Assembly (NCBI GenBank): GCA_050084985.1
Contig: JBITNC010000001.1
Location: 72,106,001 to 72,170,000 of the forward strand
Reading direction: 5' to 3'
From: Nageia nagi
Lineage: Eukaryota; Pinophyta
DNA: 64,000 bases
Positions 21,880 to 33,856 of the stretch are shown in pieces. Each line of letters opens with the position of its first letter. Within the stretch, counting starts at the first letter, position 1. The notes below the pieces were generated by a model, which saw only the letters and a list, made by a program, of their open reading frames with translations, was not told the origin of the DNA and did no database searches. The position numbers were made by a program, and so were the translations under genes.

Positions 21880-22740
21880 ATGGGTAAAATTCCTACTTTT
21901 GTTTCTCAATATTATGATGATGCTCAAACATTTTTGAATGAGTTCAAGAGATCATGCATTTGTAATGGATTTACTATGAAGGCATAAAGGTTTTAGTTCT
22001 CTCCTACCTTCCTTGATAGAGCAACTCATCAAGTACAAGATGTTGGAGGAAGCTATGCATAATATTTGGGATCAAGTTTAAGAGATATTTCTTGAAGAGT
22101 TTGGACCATGAGAAAAGTACTTTTACCTCATGATCAATATCACCAAGCTAGGATAAGGAATGAATGAGAATATTAGAGACTACTATTCTTGATCATAAGA
22201 GTTGAGGAGGAATATTGAGGTTCAAATTTGAAAGGAGAATCTTGGTGATGGATTCATCTATGGTATTGATAGATTATTGCTAAAGCAATTCATCTCGAGA
22301 ATAAGGTAATATTTTCAAAAAAGGGTGAAGTATGAAAGGCCTACCACTATGGAATAAGCCAATGAGATAACAAAGAGGTAAGAGGAAAGCATGGAGGAAG
22401 AACCAAAAGAAATAATAGTTCCTCTTACACCAAGTGCTACTACAAGGCCTTCAACACCAAGCACATCACTAATTTTTATCTCTTCAATAGAATATGATGA
22501 CTTGATTCATAAAATGGTATAGTTGGCTATTAATATTCTACATGGAAAGGAAGTTATAATGACATAATGACCCCAAGGGGGATAACATGGTCCTAAAAAG
22601 AATGTTACAGATATCACATGTTATGGATGTGAGAATAAAGGGCACTACATGAATAATTTTCCAAGTAAGCCATCAACTTTAGGAATAAAGGATAGAAAGG
22701 GAAAGGCACCTATAGATGTGGTGGATATTGTGAAATAAGA
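21880..22740 (+). pseudogene. gag of the 20.6-27.6 kb gypsy element, decayed
   Basis: The start at ATG 21,880 lies 70 bp after the LTR and gives GKIPTFVSQYYDDAQTFLNEF, then a series of short open blocks broken by TAG, TGA and TAA. A CCHC knuckle remnant CYGCENKGHYMNNF is at 22,619-22,660, with spacing C-x2-C-x4-H-x4 and the last Cys changed to Phe. A Lys-rich stretch follows. This would be Gag, the RNA-packaging structural protein. Frame shifts are likely between 21,990 and 22,560. Confidence 0.7.
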
Positions 22741-23009
22741 AGAAGAAGTAGTTGATGTTTTTTCCAAAAATCATGTGAAGGAGCATGTAAATGAAGGATA
22801 ACAAGAAGATAAGAAGATAAACGAGGATAAAGGATAGAGGACAAGGAGAAGACTAGGTGTCCAAGAATTTTTAGTCTCCCAAGTCCAATTACCTTATTTA
22901 GTATTGAAGAATCTAACACATGTCTTGGCAATGGATAATTTTGGTATTTTATTTTGAGAAGAGGAGAGAATTATGAAGCAAACTTAGCACATGAAAGAAG
23001 AAGAAATCA

Positions 23010-23290
23010 TATGTTCCTATCTTGGAAGTGAAAGTGGATCCATATGCTCTCCAAGTTGAGGTGCTTTCCAATGGTGTCTCTATTTCCAATGTTTTATTGG
23101 ATGGAGGTGCTACTATAAATATTATGATAATTTTTGTTATGAATATGCTATGGTTAAAAATTAATCATGAGTCCACACTATAGTTGAAGTCATTAAATAA
23201 GGGTAAAACAAACTTTGAGTTATTTCAAATTTTGGTATATTTTTTGTTGAAGTTACTTATTTGGTAGATTTCCAAGTGATGAAGGATGGT
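23010..23290 (+). pseudogene. gypsy aspartic protease, decayed
   Basis: VLLDGGATINIM at about 23,090-23,127 is the retropepsin active-site block (usual form LLDGGSxxNIM/LxDSGA), with the catalytic Asp kept. The preceding VDPYALQVEV...NGVSIS strand pattern fits the family. The protease would process the polyprotein. Stops after ESTL (23,179) and downstream show that it is dead. Confidence 0.65.
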
Positions 23291-23739
23291 TTGGTAGCTT
23301 ATCCCATGCTCTTGGGATGGGAATAGTTAAGAAGAGTTCATGGTCATAATTACTAGAATGAGTGATACATGAAAATAGGATGAGATAAATGAGAATTCTA
23401 GTGATCCCATTAAGCCATATTGCAAAGACATCAAAGTCTAAGAATGAGGAATGGACATATTTAGGATATACAAGTATCAATGATGTGGATACTAAAGATG
23501 AGGTGGATGTTGATTCCTTCATGATGTTATATTGCCAACTCTACCTATTGAATATGATATGCAATTTATAGAGGAAGAAGTGGAGCATCATCTATAGCAG
23601 CTATAATTTGGGGATGTTATTGAATAAAATTATAGAAAAGAGTATCTTCAACTTTTTTGAAGTTATATCCATCTCTTCATATTTGATTATAAGGAGTTAC
23701 AACAAGTAACATGGGTAGAACATTAAATTTAACTGATGG

Positions 23740-24540
23740 AGAATAGTAAGCCCATTAAATAGATTCCCTATAGGATGAATCCAAATTTCTCTAAAAGTGT
23801 TAAGGAGGAAATAGACAAGCTAGTAGATGCAAGATTCATCTTTCATATAGATAATTCAAAGTGGGTTTCTCCTAATGTGGTATCTAAAAAAATAATGGGA
23901 AAAAAAGAATATGTATGGATTATCAAATTTTGAATAAATTCACAAAGAAATATCATTATCCTCTTCCTTTTCATATTAAATTTTGGATGAAGTGGTAGGA
24001 CTTGATTGTTATAGTTTTGCAGATGCTTATAGTGGATATAACAAGTTTAGATAGTAGAGAAGGATCATATGAAGACAACTCTTACCACTCCATGGGGAAT
24101 GTTTTCTTATCGAGTAATTCCCTTTAGATTGTGTAATGCACCTGCTACATTTCAAAGACTTATGAATAAATTTTTTGAGCCTTATATTGGAACATTCATT
24201 AGAGTTTTTCTAGATGTGTTTTGCATATATGGAAAGAATAAAAATCATTTGGGGTAGATTGAGAAAGATTTTGAAAGATTACAAGAAGTAAGAGCATCAT
24301 TGAATCCATCCAAATGTATTTCTAGATGCTCGAAGGGAGTTCTTTTGGGACATGTTGTATCCAAGAGTGGTATTGAAACAAATATAGAGAAGGTGGCTAA
24401 GATTAAGGAGCTTCCATTCCCAAGTAATAAGAGCAAGTTAAGATCTTTCTTGGTGCATATTATGTACTATAGTAGATTTATCAAGAACTTCTCTAGGATT
24501 GCTCAACCATTGACTTGATTTTTGAAGAAGGATGTGTCAT
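23740..24540 (+). pseudogene. gypsy reverse transcriptase, decayed
   Basis: In order: PYRMNPNFSKSVKEEIDKLV (23,769-23,825), FIFHIDNSKWVSPNVVSKK (23,833-23,890), a shifted middle (23,900-24,060), then TLTTPWGMFSYRVIPFRLCN with APATFQRLMN (24,078-24,167). The active-site block reads VFLDVFCIY (24,204-24,231), so the YxDD box is FLDV at 24,207-24,218 and the second catalytic Asp is lost. NPSKCISRC and GHVVSKSGI (24,302-24,376) and LRSFLVHIMYYSRFIKNFS (24,438-24,495) complete the thumb region. A pre-existing stop follows QPLT. RT would have made element cDNA. Confidence 0.9.
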
Positions 24541-25010
24541 ATGGGAAAAGAAGCAATAAAAGAATTTGAGAATTTGAAATAAGCATTGATAATAGCACCT
24601 ATTTTAAAGAATCTTGATTGGAGTGAACCATTAATAGTCTACATAGATGTATCATATAAAGTATTAGGTAGTACAGTAAACCAAATAGATGAATATGGAA
24701 ATGATCATCCTATCCATTTTGGAAGTTGACAGATGAGTAATGCTAAGTTAAATTATACAATCATTGAAAAAGAAGCTTTAGCTATAATTTTTCCTTTGAA
24801 GAAATTTAGAAATTACTTTTTGGGGAAAATTTTCACTATGGTTACTAATCATCAATCTTTGAAGTATATCATTAATAAGCCTAATCCTATGGAAGGATTG
24901 TAAGGTGGATACTTCTATTATAGGAATATGAATTTGTATTATGGATAGACAAGGCAAGAAATATATTAATATTGATACACTATGCATATGAGGGTATTGG
25001 ATCTTCTTAT
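24541..25010 (+). pseudogene. gypsy RNase H, decayed
   Basis: IVYIDVSYKVLGSTVNQ (about 24,638-24,690) corresponds to the RNase H start (usually xxTDASxxAxGAVLxQ). LNYTIIEKEALAIIF (24,750-24,794), KKFRNYFLGKIFTMVTNHQS (24,799-24,858) and LKYIINKPNPMEG (24,859-24,897) are the conserved middle and TDHxxL-like blocks. TD is TN here. Stops follow GS (24,729) and GL (24,901). Confidence 0.82.
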
Positions 25011-25249
25011 GATGATGATGATTTTCCCAATGCAGCTTTATTTTCTATGGAGACAATTCTAAATGAGTACATTAACATTAGCAATTACTTGAGTGAATTC
25101 AAATTTCTAGAGAGGCAACATCCACGATAAAAAGGAAAATTACTTAGGAAAGTAGACCCTATATACTTTTTTATAGGGTGTTATATAGAGTTAGAATAGA
25201 TGGAAAATATATTCATGCCATTGGACATGATCAAGGGAAAGAGTTAATA

Positions 25250-26313
25250 AGAGATGCATGATGGCATATGTGGAGGACATTTTTTTCAAACAATTGATAG
25301 CAAGAAGACTATTAGATGCAAGTTATTATTGGCCTATTAATTTTAATTATTATTTCAATTATTGTAAAAGTTGTGATGTTTATCAATATTATGGGAATTG
25401 TAGAAAAACATAAGCAACATTATATCATATTCTTCCCTTAGGACCATTTGAAAAATGGGGAATTGAAATTGTAGGACCACTCTAGCCTACACCAAGGTGA
25501 AATAGATATATTATTATGGCTAGAGATTGTTTTAATAAGTAGGTAGAAGAAAGACCATTGAAGGAATCATAAATACAAGAGGTAGCAATATTTTTGTATG
25601 AGCACATTGTGAAAAGATTTGGATGTTCATTAGAGATTGTGATAGATAAAGGAACTCACTTCATCAATGAGGTAGTAGAATCTTTGACATGTCAATTTGT
25701 AATCAACCATAGGAAGGTAAATACTTACAAACCAAGCACTGATGGCTAGGTAGAATGGAATAATCATGTTTTATGTTAGATACTTACTAAGGATGCAACA
25801 TTGTAGGTACATACATGGGATAAAAGGATCCATGCAACACTATGGGAATATATAGCTATAGTAAAGATATTGACTGGGTATTTTTCCTTCCATTTAGCAT
25901 ATGGAATTGATCCTATTTTTCCTATTGAATTTGATGTTCCAACTTTAAGAACTATATCAAGGAAAAGAAAGGATAAAGGAGGATCTATTGATGATAGATT
26001 AATGCAGCTTCAAAAATTAGAAGAGATGCACAAAGTAGCTAATGAGACTATTAAAAAGAAGGAAATTAAGAAAAATAAGTATTTTGACAAGATGTTGAAA
26101 TGGTCTTCATTTAAGGTCAATGATCTAATCATGGTATATAATTATGGTCTTCATAAGAGAAAATACAATAAGTTATTACCAAAATGGATTGGACTATACA
26201 AGATAGTAATAGTTCATGATAATGGAATATATAGACTTAAAGAGTTGCATGGTACTCTAATTTATAAGTGGGTCAACCATGACCAGTTGAAGATTTTTCA
26301 AACTCCTCATTGA
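25250..26313 (+). pseudogene. gypsy integrase, decayed
   Basis: The N-terminal zinc region (25,250-25,430) is broken by shifts. The core starts with LPLGPFEKWGIEIVGPL (25,434-25,485), then the second catalytic region IVIDKGTHFINEVV (25,637-25,678), then STDG-VEWNN (25,737-25,763). The expected acidic residues are still visible, although stops lie between them. An open C-terminal stretch of 147 codons (25,870-26,313) holds FHLAYGIDPIFPIEF, a charged helix and the GPY-type tail KWIGLYKIVIVHDNGIYRLK. It ends at a TGA. No chromodomain follows. Integrase would insert cDNA in the genome. Confidence 0.88.
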
Positions 26314-26346
26314 AGACTTTCCTACTCTAAGGATGGAGTAGAAATT

Positions 26347-26360
26347 AGGAGGAGGAGGAG
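26347..26360 (+). other. Polypurine tract of the gypsy element
   Basis: AGGAGGAGGAGGAG lies just before ATATCAA and the 3' LTR start TGTCAAATTT. Confidence 0.75.
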
Positions 26361-26367
26361 ATATCAA

Positions 26368-27558
26368 TGTCAAATTTTTCTAGTAAATATATAGTATATC
26401 TATGTAACTCATATGTGTTACAATCAGTAATAGTTCCTAGCAGCCAATTTGTTATGTAAGATAATGACACCCACCAATAAGCTACAGTTATAACTATAAT
26501 GAAATAATGGTATAGCCAGAATAAAGAGATATGGATGTAATAATGATCAGTATTACAAGTATATTATGGGGGAGTTAAGTTGGTGAAGTTCGATAAAAAG
26601 TAAAATAGTAAATGGTAAATGGTAAATGGTAAAAGGTAAATGGTAAATGGTAAATGCTACATGGTAAATGCTAAATGCTAAATGGTAAATGGTGAGAGGT
26701 TAATGGTGAAAGTAAGTAATGTATTTGGAAGAAATATCCATGGATAATATATAGAAGATATATATTCTAAAATTATCCATAAGATTATGTGGCACTAGGA
26801 CATTGGATGATGCGAAAGTAGTTATTGACATTTAAAAGGGGTTTCTAGAAAAAGGTTATATGGAAAAGATCCATGTAGCATCTCATGGATATTTCTAAAA
26901 GTGGTTTGCATATTTCTAGATATGGAGATACAATTTTTTTAAAAAATTCAAGTTGTAGATAAATCTAGAAATCTTCTCTAACCTAAAAATAGAGAAGTAC
27001 TATGAGCATGTAAAGCAAGTTGACCATAATTCTAGTGCAAGTTGAGTGTAAAGTCTAGAGAAAGTCTAGTGGAATTCAAGCACAAGTAAAGTCAAGTTGA
27101 ATTTGTAAGTAAGTTATGAAGTTATGAAGAAGTTTATATATGTGTGATGAGTCTTAAGTCTTAGTTTCATAACTATGTCAAGTATTGTATTGTATTCACA
27201 ATTATCCAAGTGAAGAGAAGGTTGGAGTTTTGTTGTAAGAAGGCTCTCTTTGTGAAGTTATGATAGTGGTTGTGTTGTATTGGTTATTGAGTTGAGAAAG
27301 TGGTGGAACTCCTCATGGGATAACCAATTCCATTGCTATCATCATAGTGAGAGTTTCTTACCATTGTATTGTAACTCTTGTTATATTTGTATCATCACTT
27401 TCATAAATAATATTATATCATTGTTCCATTGTATGATATTATTGTGGTCATAGTGTCTAAATTGCATTGCCACTAATTAAAGTAGTGCATCAAGATGAAA
27501 TATCATTGCAAGAGGAAGGCCTGGTATTATAGTTACTTGTGTGATAAAATAGTTGATA
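26368..27558 (+). repeat. 3' LTR of the gypsy element (1,191 bp)
   Basis: It starts TGTCAAATTTTTCTAG and ends TAGTTGATA. It has the same length as the 5' LTR because gains and losses balance, although the heptamer array (26,593-26,705) is expanded. Differences are scattered through the LTR. Confidence 0.88.
26593..26705. repeat. Expanded GGTAAAT / GCTAAAT heptamer array in the 3' LTR
   Basis: About 14 near-perfect units of the TGGTAAA type with period 7 and a few TGCTAAA variants. The array is longer and cleaner than at 20,891-20,970. Confidence 0.8.
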
Positions 27559-30287
27559 TGAGTATATCAATATTGAAAAACTTTGTAGCATAAAATCATG
27601 TCAAACTCAACTTCCTTGAGCCCAATGTTATTGTCCAAAACTAGATGCAAGATAGTATAGAAATAACCATGTGGTTGGGCCATATTATATCACCATTAAA
27701 ACCAAAGAATAAAATACTTGTATAATCATATAGGTGATTCTTATAAAACCATCAATGAATGGATTATAAGATAGAAATTTATTAAAATATAAACTTTAGA
27801 AGGAAGAAAAGAAAGCCATGAAATTATCATACCAATTAAATATTGAAGTCCCAATAGTTATGTAGAATAAACCATGCTTCTCATCCTTTCCCTATCATTA
27901 GATGTTGAATCATCCTCAATAATTATTGGATAGCCAACTTTCAAATAATGCATAGGCTCTTCACTTTATTTGTTATGTTATGATGTTTATGAAACTATGA
28001 GTGTACAATGCATCAAACAATCCATGTGCCTCTTATGCATCCATATTCTAAATTCATGTTATGAATGATTTCACAACCATAATATTTTATGAATAACCAA
28101 TTTAAACCATGTTGATGTACTATTATGAAACCTCTATACAAAAAATGATCTTATTACTAATATGGGTAAATATTCATCAAAGGCCACCTTGGATAACTTG
28201 CCAATAATATATATGATCTAAAATTTAAACCAATTATGCTTTGTATTACCATAAAAATATGTTACAACTTTCAAGGTACATGAGAAAATAATGTAAAATT
28301 CATAGCCTCTAGAAAATGACAATTTCTCACTTTTGATAATTGGACATTACATAGAAATATTATGTTAGAAGCTACCTTGGTTGATGAATTAGAAGAAAAT
28401 TTGAATGAGTTATAGGATGAAATTTAAAAAATATATAATTAATATAATGGAGAGCATATAGTTTAAATTTTATGACATTTGGGTGCATGATTCAAAAGAT
28501 ATAGGTCCTACAAAATGGCATCATAACACTTTTTAACAACACAGAAGAATTAGGAAATGACTGTTACAGCCTTGTGATGAATCCAATTTTCTTTCCTTAA
28601 ACTTAATAATATGTTGTACTTGCTACCTCATGTTAAATGTTATGGATATTAGAGTTGGTTTTCACCCATGAGGTTACCACCAAAGCTAGTTTCCAACATC
28701 ATGATTGCCAATAATCACTTTTTTTGTTACAGTCATAAAGGATACTAATGTATTCCTTTAAGATTGTATGGACCTTACCATAACAATAAAGTGATATTTT
28801 TAACTTCTATAGCTTCTAAATCCATACCTTCACTATAAATCCATACACTTTGCAAACTATTGCTACTCCATAGGCATGCTTATGACATTGCTTCATGGAA
28901 GGTATGCTACTCATAATGCCACTCAATGGAAAATATAGTGTCTCCTCAATAATTTATTCAATCAATGAGTTGATCAAGGAGGGAATTGGTTTTAAATGTG
29001 TTGTAGTATCAAGTGCTAAGGTATTGAATTGTAGTACTTTCAATAGCATATATGGAATAATTAGAAGGACTAGATATTCATATTATTAGAACTGATCAAG
29101 AAGACCATAACAATGATCTTATTAGTGAATATCACTATTTGCTACCCATTGTGAATTTGATTGAGTAATTTAAAAATCTTATTTTATGATTTGAAGATCT
29201 TTCCTTACCAATTTGGCCTCCAATTTTTCTATTATGGTTGCAAGAAACTTATTTTCTTCCAAGATACTTTGAGCATAATAAAGGACTATCTCATGGAATT
29301 CCATTCTTTTCCAATCATGGCATCATCCCTCTTTTTTTGTATATACTATCTTGGGGGTGTTATTTTGGTGGATTTTTTCTACTTCACCTACCTATTAACT
29401 GGAATGGTAAACATATCATAAAATGATGAATAAATTTGTAAGAATCACCTAGGAGAGGTTTCATTGCATATGCAAGTCCATTCCAAAATGGCTCAAATAA
29501 GACTTCTACTAATAAATAGATTAGATATGATTTCAAAAGAATCATCTAATGTCATTCAATGGGAAAGTAAGGTTACACTTAACTCTATAAATGACATATG
29601 GCATGCCACTCAAGGAATAATCAAGGCTATACTTATCATTTAAAATGACATATTCAAGGATCCTAATTAAGAAATAAATTAGAAAAGGTTTTACCAATAC
29701 CTTGGTTCCCTAACAACATTGCTAAAAATGATGGCTTTTGAATAATCATTTAATTTTACCAATATAGCTTTGGTATCCAATGGTTATATGAAACAAAACC
29801 CTAATCCATTTTGTATTAATCTCTTATAATTTATAAATTACTTGAAAACATGAAATCACACCAATATACATTTAATTACAGGGAAGGAAATTTATAAGAA
29901 ATGAAATGATAGTAAGCAAACTACAGGAAAGGAAATCTAATCTAGATGCTATAATAAGGCCTTCACAATGCCAATAGAAATAATAATGAATGGATTACAC
30001 AAGGATGGAAGTCAATGTATTCATGATTATACCTAGTGAGACATATTATACATAAACAATATCAAAAGCATAAATTATGAAAATAATAAAGAGATGCAAA
30101 AGCAACTCTACTTATTGAAGGAGGGCCAACTTCAACAAACAAAATACCCATAAAGGAACTCAAACTTAAGATCAAGATTTGTTATTTATTTATTCATAAT
30201 TTATATAAATATTCTATTGATATTTTATTATTCTCATATATCTATATATATTTCTAATCATTACCTTCTCTCCCAAGGATTACAATG
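27559..30287 (-). other. Unassigned region; possible decayed minus-strand coding sequence
   Basis: I recognise no family. On the minus strand, about 29,330 to 29,170 reads as a coiled-coil-like stretch (ILEENKFLATIIEKLEAKLV, then KDLQII) with TAG codons just after it. Leftward to about 28,650 the same frame stays fairly open, again with mainly TAG or TAA interruptions. A TATA-like box on the same strand lies at 30,288. This could be a dead gene or an element fragment. In DNA this AT-rich, chance is not excluded. Confidence 0.22.
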
Positions 30288-30295
30288 CTTATATA
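30288..30295 (-). promoter_or_regulatory. Candidate TATA box, minus strand
   Basis: The minus strand reads CTATATAAGC, a strong plant TATA-type sequence, about 1 kb upstream of the coiled-coil-like frame. It may equally be the promoter of an unrecognised LTR. Confidence 0.3.
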
Positions 30296-31597
30296 GCCAT
30301 GGAGAGGAATCTCTTCAAAAATAGTTTATTACAATTGGAATCTACATGTGTAATTGGTTTATCTTGATATTTAGTAAATTGGAATGCAATAAAATGTTTG
30401 ATTCCATCTTTCATTAACTATTAATTCATCCATTGTTGATGAAAATTGAAACTGGCCACTGTACAATTATTCTATTAAATATTACATTCTAGTTAAATCT
30501 ACAAAAACTAGCATCTTCTAGTCATTATAGATTTTTTGTAATGCTCCATTTTTTTCACTTGATACATGGTTGGAAAGTGTTTTTTACAACCTTTCTAATA
30601 ATATATCATATTCCTACCTTTGATAAATACAAGTGTCCCATTTCAGCTATGGAAAAATATGTTTTGTCACTTTCTGCCAATTGTAAATAGTAATTTCTAA
30701 TTTTTTCAAAATGCTTAAGTGATATACTTTAAGAGATTGTGAATTTTATTCTACAAATCCATTTTTTCTACTCTTCATATATTTAGATATATATTTACAA
30801 ATGTATAACTTGCATATTTTGGAGTAGTATAAGTCTCTCATTTTGCTTCTACAAAATTGCATTTTATCAAGTATTGCAAAATTGTTAATAAAAATGCTAA
30901 CACCGAAAAAGGAATTTTAATTTAATTAAAATCCCCTTTTAAGTATTTGAAGTAATTTATTTATTTAGTTAAATAAATTCTCTTATCAATATGCATACTT
31001 ATCTACCTTTATATTTTATGATAACAAGTCAATCTACATCACCATAAGCCTAAGAAGGAGCCTTGGCACTAGATCTAGTATCTATAAAGGTGAAAGTATT
31101 TTGCATTATAAATCATGATATGATATAGAATCCTTGATAGTTAATAACATACTTATATCATTATTGATTGGTATTTCTTAACACCACCTATCATACTTAA
31201 ATTTTGTTATACTCAAAGCTGACTTGCATTCCTGAGTAATTATTTTGCTAAATCAATGTTTGGAACCTAACCCTTGAGTAGGAATCTCAACGACTATAAA
31301 CTATTGGGGTTCCTTATGTGGAAGTAACATGATGGTGTCTCCCATTTCATGATGAATTTTAGGGTCCCAATTTTAGGAGTAGTTTTTCATTATCCTATCT
31401 CAGTCGAATTTGACATCCAATTTACGATTACATGTAAGAACAAAGGTATGTAAGTCATTTAAAATTCAAATTTTATAGGTTAAATTCAATTGAGTATATT
31501 TTATCATTTTCATATTTCATTTACTACTATTTCATTATTATTTTATTAAATCAAATATATTAAATAAACCTAATAAATTATTATTTTGGTTATAACA
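30296..31597. other. Unassigned; right end may be a 5' LTR
   Basis: No gene is seen. The right edge TTATAACA followed by AA and TGGTGAACCC looks like an LTR end and primer site, so part of this stretch may be an LTR. I found no second copy in the window and could not fix its left edge. Confidence 0.35.
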
Positions 31598-31599
31598 AA

Positions 31600-31609
31600 T
31601 GGTGAACCC
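31600..31609 (+). other. Primer-binding-site-like motif
   Basis: TGGTGAACCC on the plus strand has the same core as the primer sites beside the LTRs at 8,793 and 45,807 (minus strand TTTTGGTGAACT and TTTTGGTGAACC). A gag-like frame starts 270 bp downstream, as expected of a retroelement leader. Confidence 0.45.
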
Positions 31610-31881
31610 AAATTTCTTTCAACATATTTTATTTTTTATGAGTCTTTTATTGAAAACCCTAGTTTTTTTGGATTTGAAGAAGATTTATTTTTGGTGAATT
31701 TCATTTCTAAAGAAAACCCTAAATTTTGAAGTTCATTTTATTCAATTTGGTGAAATCTCACATTGCAAAATTTTGGCCAAAATTATATGTTATCATAGTA
31801 TACAATTTTTTCAGAGTCATTTAGGTTTGTTTTATGCATTTTCAATTGAAATTTCTCAAGGTTTTTAATTTTCAAGTTATA

Positions 31882-32724
31882 ATGGCTTGTATGTGAATTT
31901 CTAGTGCTCTAATACTTGAATTACTTAAAGATGGATATAATATAATATTAGATGCATTTAGAACACAAAGTAATCAAGCTTCAAAACTAGATAATGAACA
32001 TGAATATATAAATATATCTCATCATAAAACTAATTCTTCCTTTGAAAATACAAGTACTAAAGTTAATTCTAATGATAGTTTCATAAGTAATGATGTCCTA
32101 GATATTACTAGTAATAATAATAATGTTAAATACAAAGAGCAAGATCTAACCTAAGTACAAAAATAAGTTAACAATATTTTTGAAAGAGATAAGTAACATA
32201 GTGCAATTGAGAGCCATAGCCCCCCAAATATTGATGATATTTTGAGCAACATTACTCCACAGTGTGACAATGTTGCATATTCAAAGGATAATCAGGAAGA
32301 GCATTCAATTCTTGAACCATAGCTTCAACTCTCAATAATCTAGGTAAGTTACTATTCCCAAGTTCCATTTAATTATGAAAATGAAAATAAGAAATATAAA
32401 GTATATGAAAAGGTTTATAGTAATTTTGATTATTATTATGATTATGATGGTGATTATAATAAAATGGACCTAGTTGATATCAAGGAAATGAATGAAAATA
32501 TTGTTGACTAGAGAGATATATATAGTGACTTGCAAAACCAAAGTGAATTGTCAAATGTTGAATTAATTATTACTATAATAATATTGGATAATGATACAAT
32601 ATATAATGGCAAGTTTAAGGATATATCAAAAATTGAAAAGTACAATGTTCTTGTTGAATGTGCTTAGTTTTTTAGAAAATGTAGACAAGAAAAATCAGGT
32701 CCATTTTATCAAGAAAATATTTGA
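31882..32724 (+). pseudogene. Decayed acidic gag-like (or ORF1-like) frame, 281 codons
   Basis: From the ATG at 31,882 to a TGA at 32,722 one frame runs without any shift, interrupted by eight stops (one TGA, three TAA, four TAG) where Gln or Arg codons could have stood. The predicted protein begins with a hydrophobic helix (SSALILELLKDGYNII) and is then rich in Asn, Asp, Glu and Ser, with a Tyr/Asp run (SNFDYYYDYDGDYNKMD, 32,421-32,470). The frame can be followed, more damaged, to about 32,950. Composition resembles the acidic N-terminal parts of the gag-like frames at 8,340-8,677 and 16,656-17,085. No zinc knuckle or pol is found. Element type is inference from the primer-site-like motif 270 bp upstream. 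Confidence 0.42.
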
Positions 32725-32959
32725 AAAAGAGAATGGTAAATGTATAATGATGAAAAATTATTCAACATGATGAATAAGAAATAAAAATATGAAATCATTT
32801 ATAAATTTGAATAAATATTGGAAATATTTAGAAAGAGAAATTTGGACCATTTGAATACTTAAAATATAAAGATTAAGATGAAAACATAATAGAAGGAGGT
32901 ATGATAGGCTATGTGGAAATAATGAAAAGAAGAAAATTGTTGCTAAGATATGGATTCTA

Positions 32960-33856
32960 AAAAATAAATATAAATTTTAAAATGGATATTAGATCATGTG
33001 TTCTTTTCCATTTCATGTAGGGTAGGACTGAATTTTGGCATTCTAGTTGCATTGTTAGGTGCATAATCATGCTAGTTGTATTAGTTGCATTTCATGTTTT
33101 CATGTATTATTATGTTATGTGATATTCCTTTTATATTTGGGAATATAAATAATTTAAGATCACAATTAGTCCTTTTTTCTTGTAGGACTCTAAAGAAATC
33201 AAGACATGATTCAATTTTTGCATATATTACATAGTCATTATTTGAAGTTGTTCACTTGTGCATTTTTGTGAGTTATTAAAAATTGTGTGTTTTGCATAAA
33301 CTTCAAAAATTTATTTTCAATTTTTATCAAAAAATGATAATAATTATGAAATAGTGTAAAATTATATTTTTATCATAAATGAAAGATATTTTTTTACAGA
33401 AATACAAAAGAACAGGCTTGCAAGAAAAAATTGTCACTCTATGGGTAGGGAATGTTGCATCACTACTACATTCTGACCAATATTGTATATTTTGAGTGGT
33501 TTAGATAAAATATTTTATGATTTTAATGCCTATGTCTTGAAAAATATGCAAATAAAAAAGAAAAATCATCTGAAAATTCCTCTTGGATCAAAAGTTATGG
33601 TCATTTTAAGTTTTAGGTTTGGCAAGTGTAAAATAAGCTTGTTTATTCTCCTAAATTAGTTATTTTTTATTATAATGTGATCAATTAAGATTAATTTTAT
33701 TATTCTAAATTTATGATTCAAAAATAATGAGTTTAACTAGATTTGTATAACAAAAGTTATCCTTGTTGGAAGTTGGTAGTTTTTTTAGCAATTTCAAGTA
33801 TACAAAGATTTCTTATCATAAACCAAGAGGATCAAAATATGAAAAAGAGTGAATAA
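32960..33856. other. Unassigned, no gene seen
   Basis: AT-rich sequence with no supported frame. It may be the 3' part of the element whose gag-like frame starts at 31,882, cut by the LTR element inserted at 33,857. Confidence 0.4.

Larger units (their letters stand above)
20619..27558 (+). mobile_element. Full-length decayed Ty3/gypsy element (6,940 bp)
   Basis: Two 1,191-bp LTRs bracket gag, protease, RT, RNase H and integrase in gypsy order (integrase last). A polypurine tract (GGAGGAGGAGGAG, 26,347-26,360) lies just before the 3' LTR. No chromodomain is visible after integrase. I could not establish a target duplication: TGAG occurs near both junctions but not in register. All domains carry stops. 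Confidence 0.92.

Noticed and set aside
20600-27575. TGAG and ATATCAAT occurring near both ends of the gypsy element as a target duplication
   Set aside because: They are not adjacent to the LTR edges in the same register, so I do not claim a duplication.
29161-29426. Two overlapping plus-strand frames rich in Phe and Tyr
   Set aside because: They are the complement of the coiled-coil-like minus-strand stretch, and I see no signal peptide or membrane-protein family pattern.
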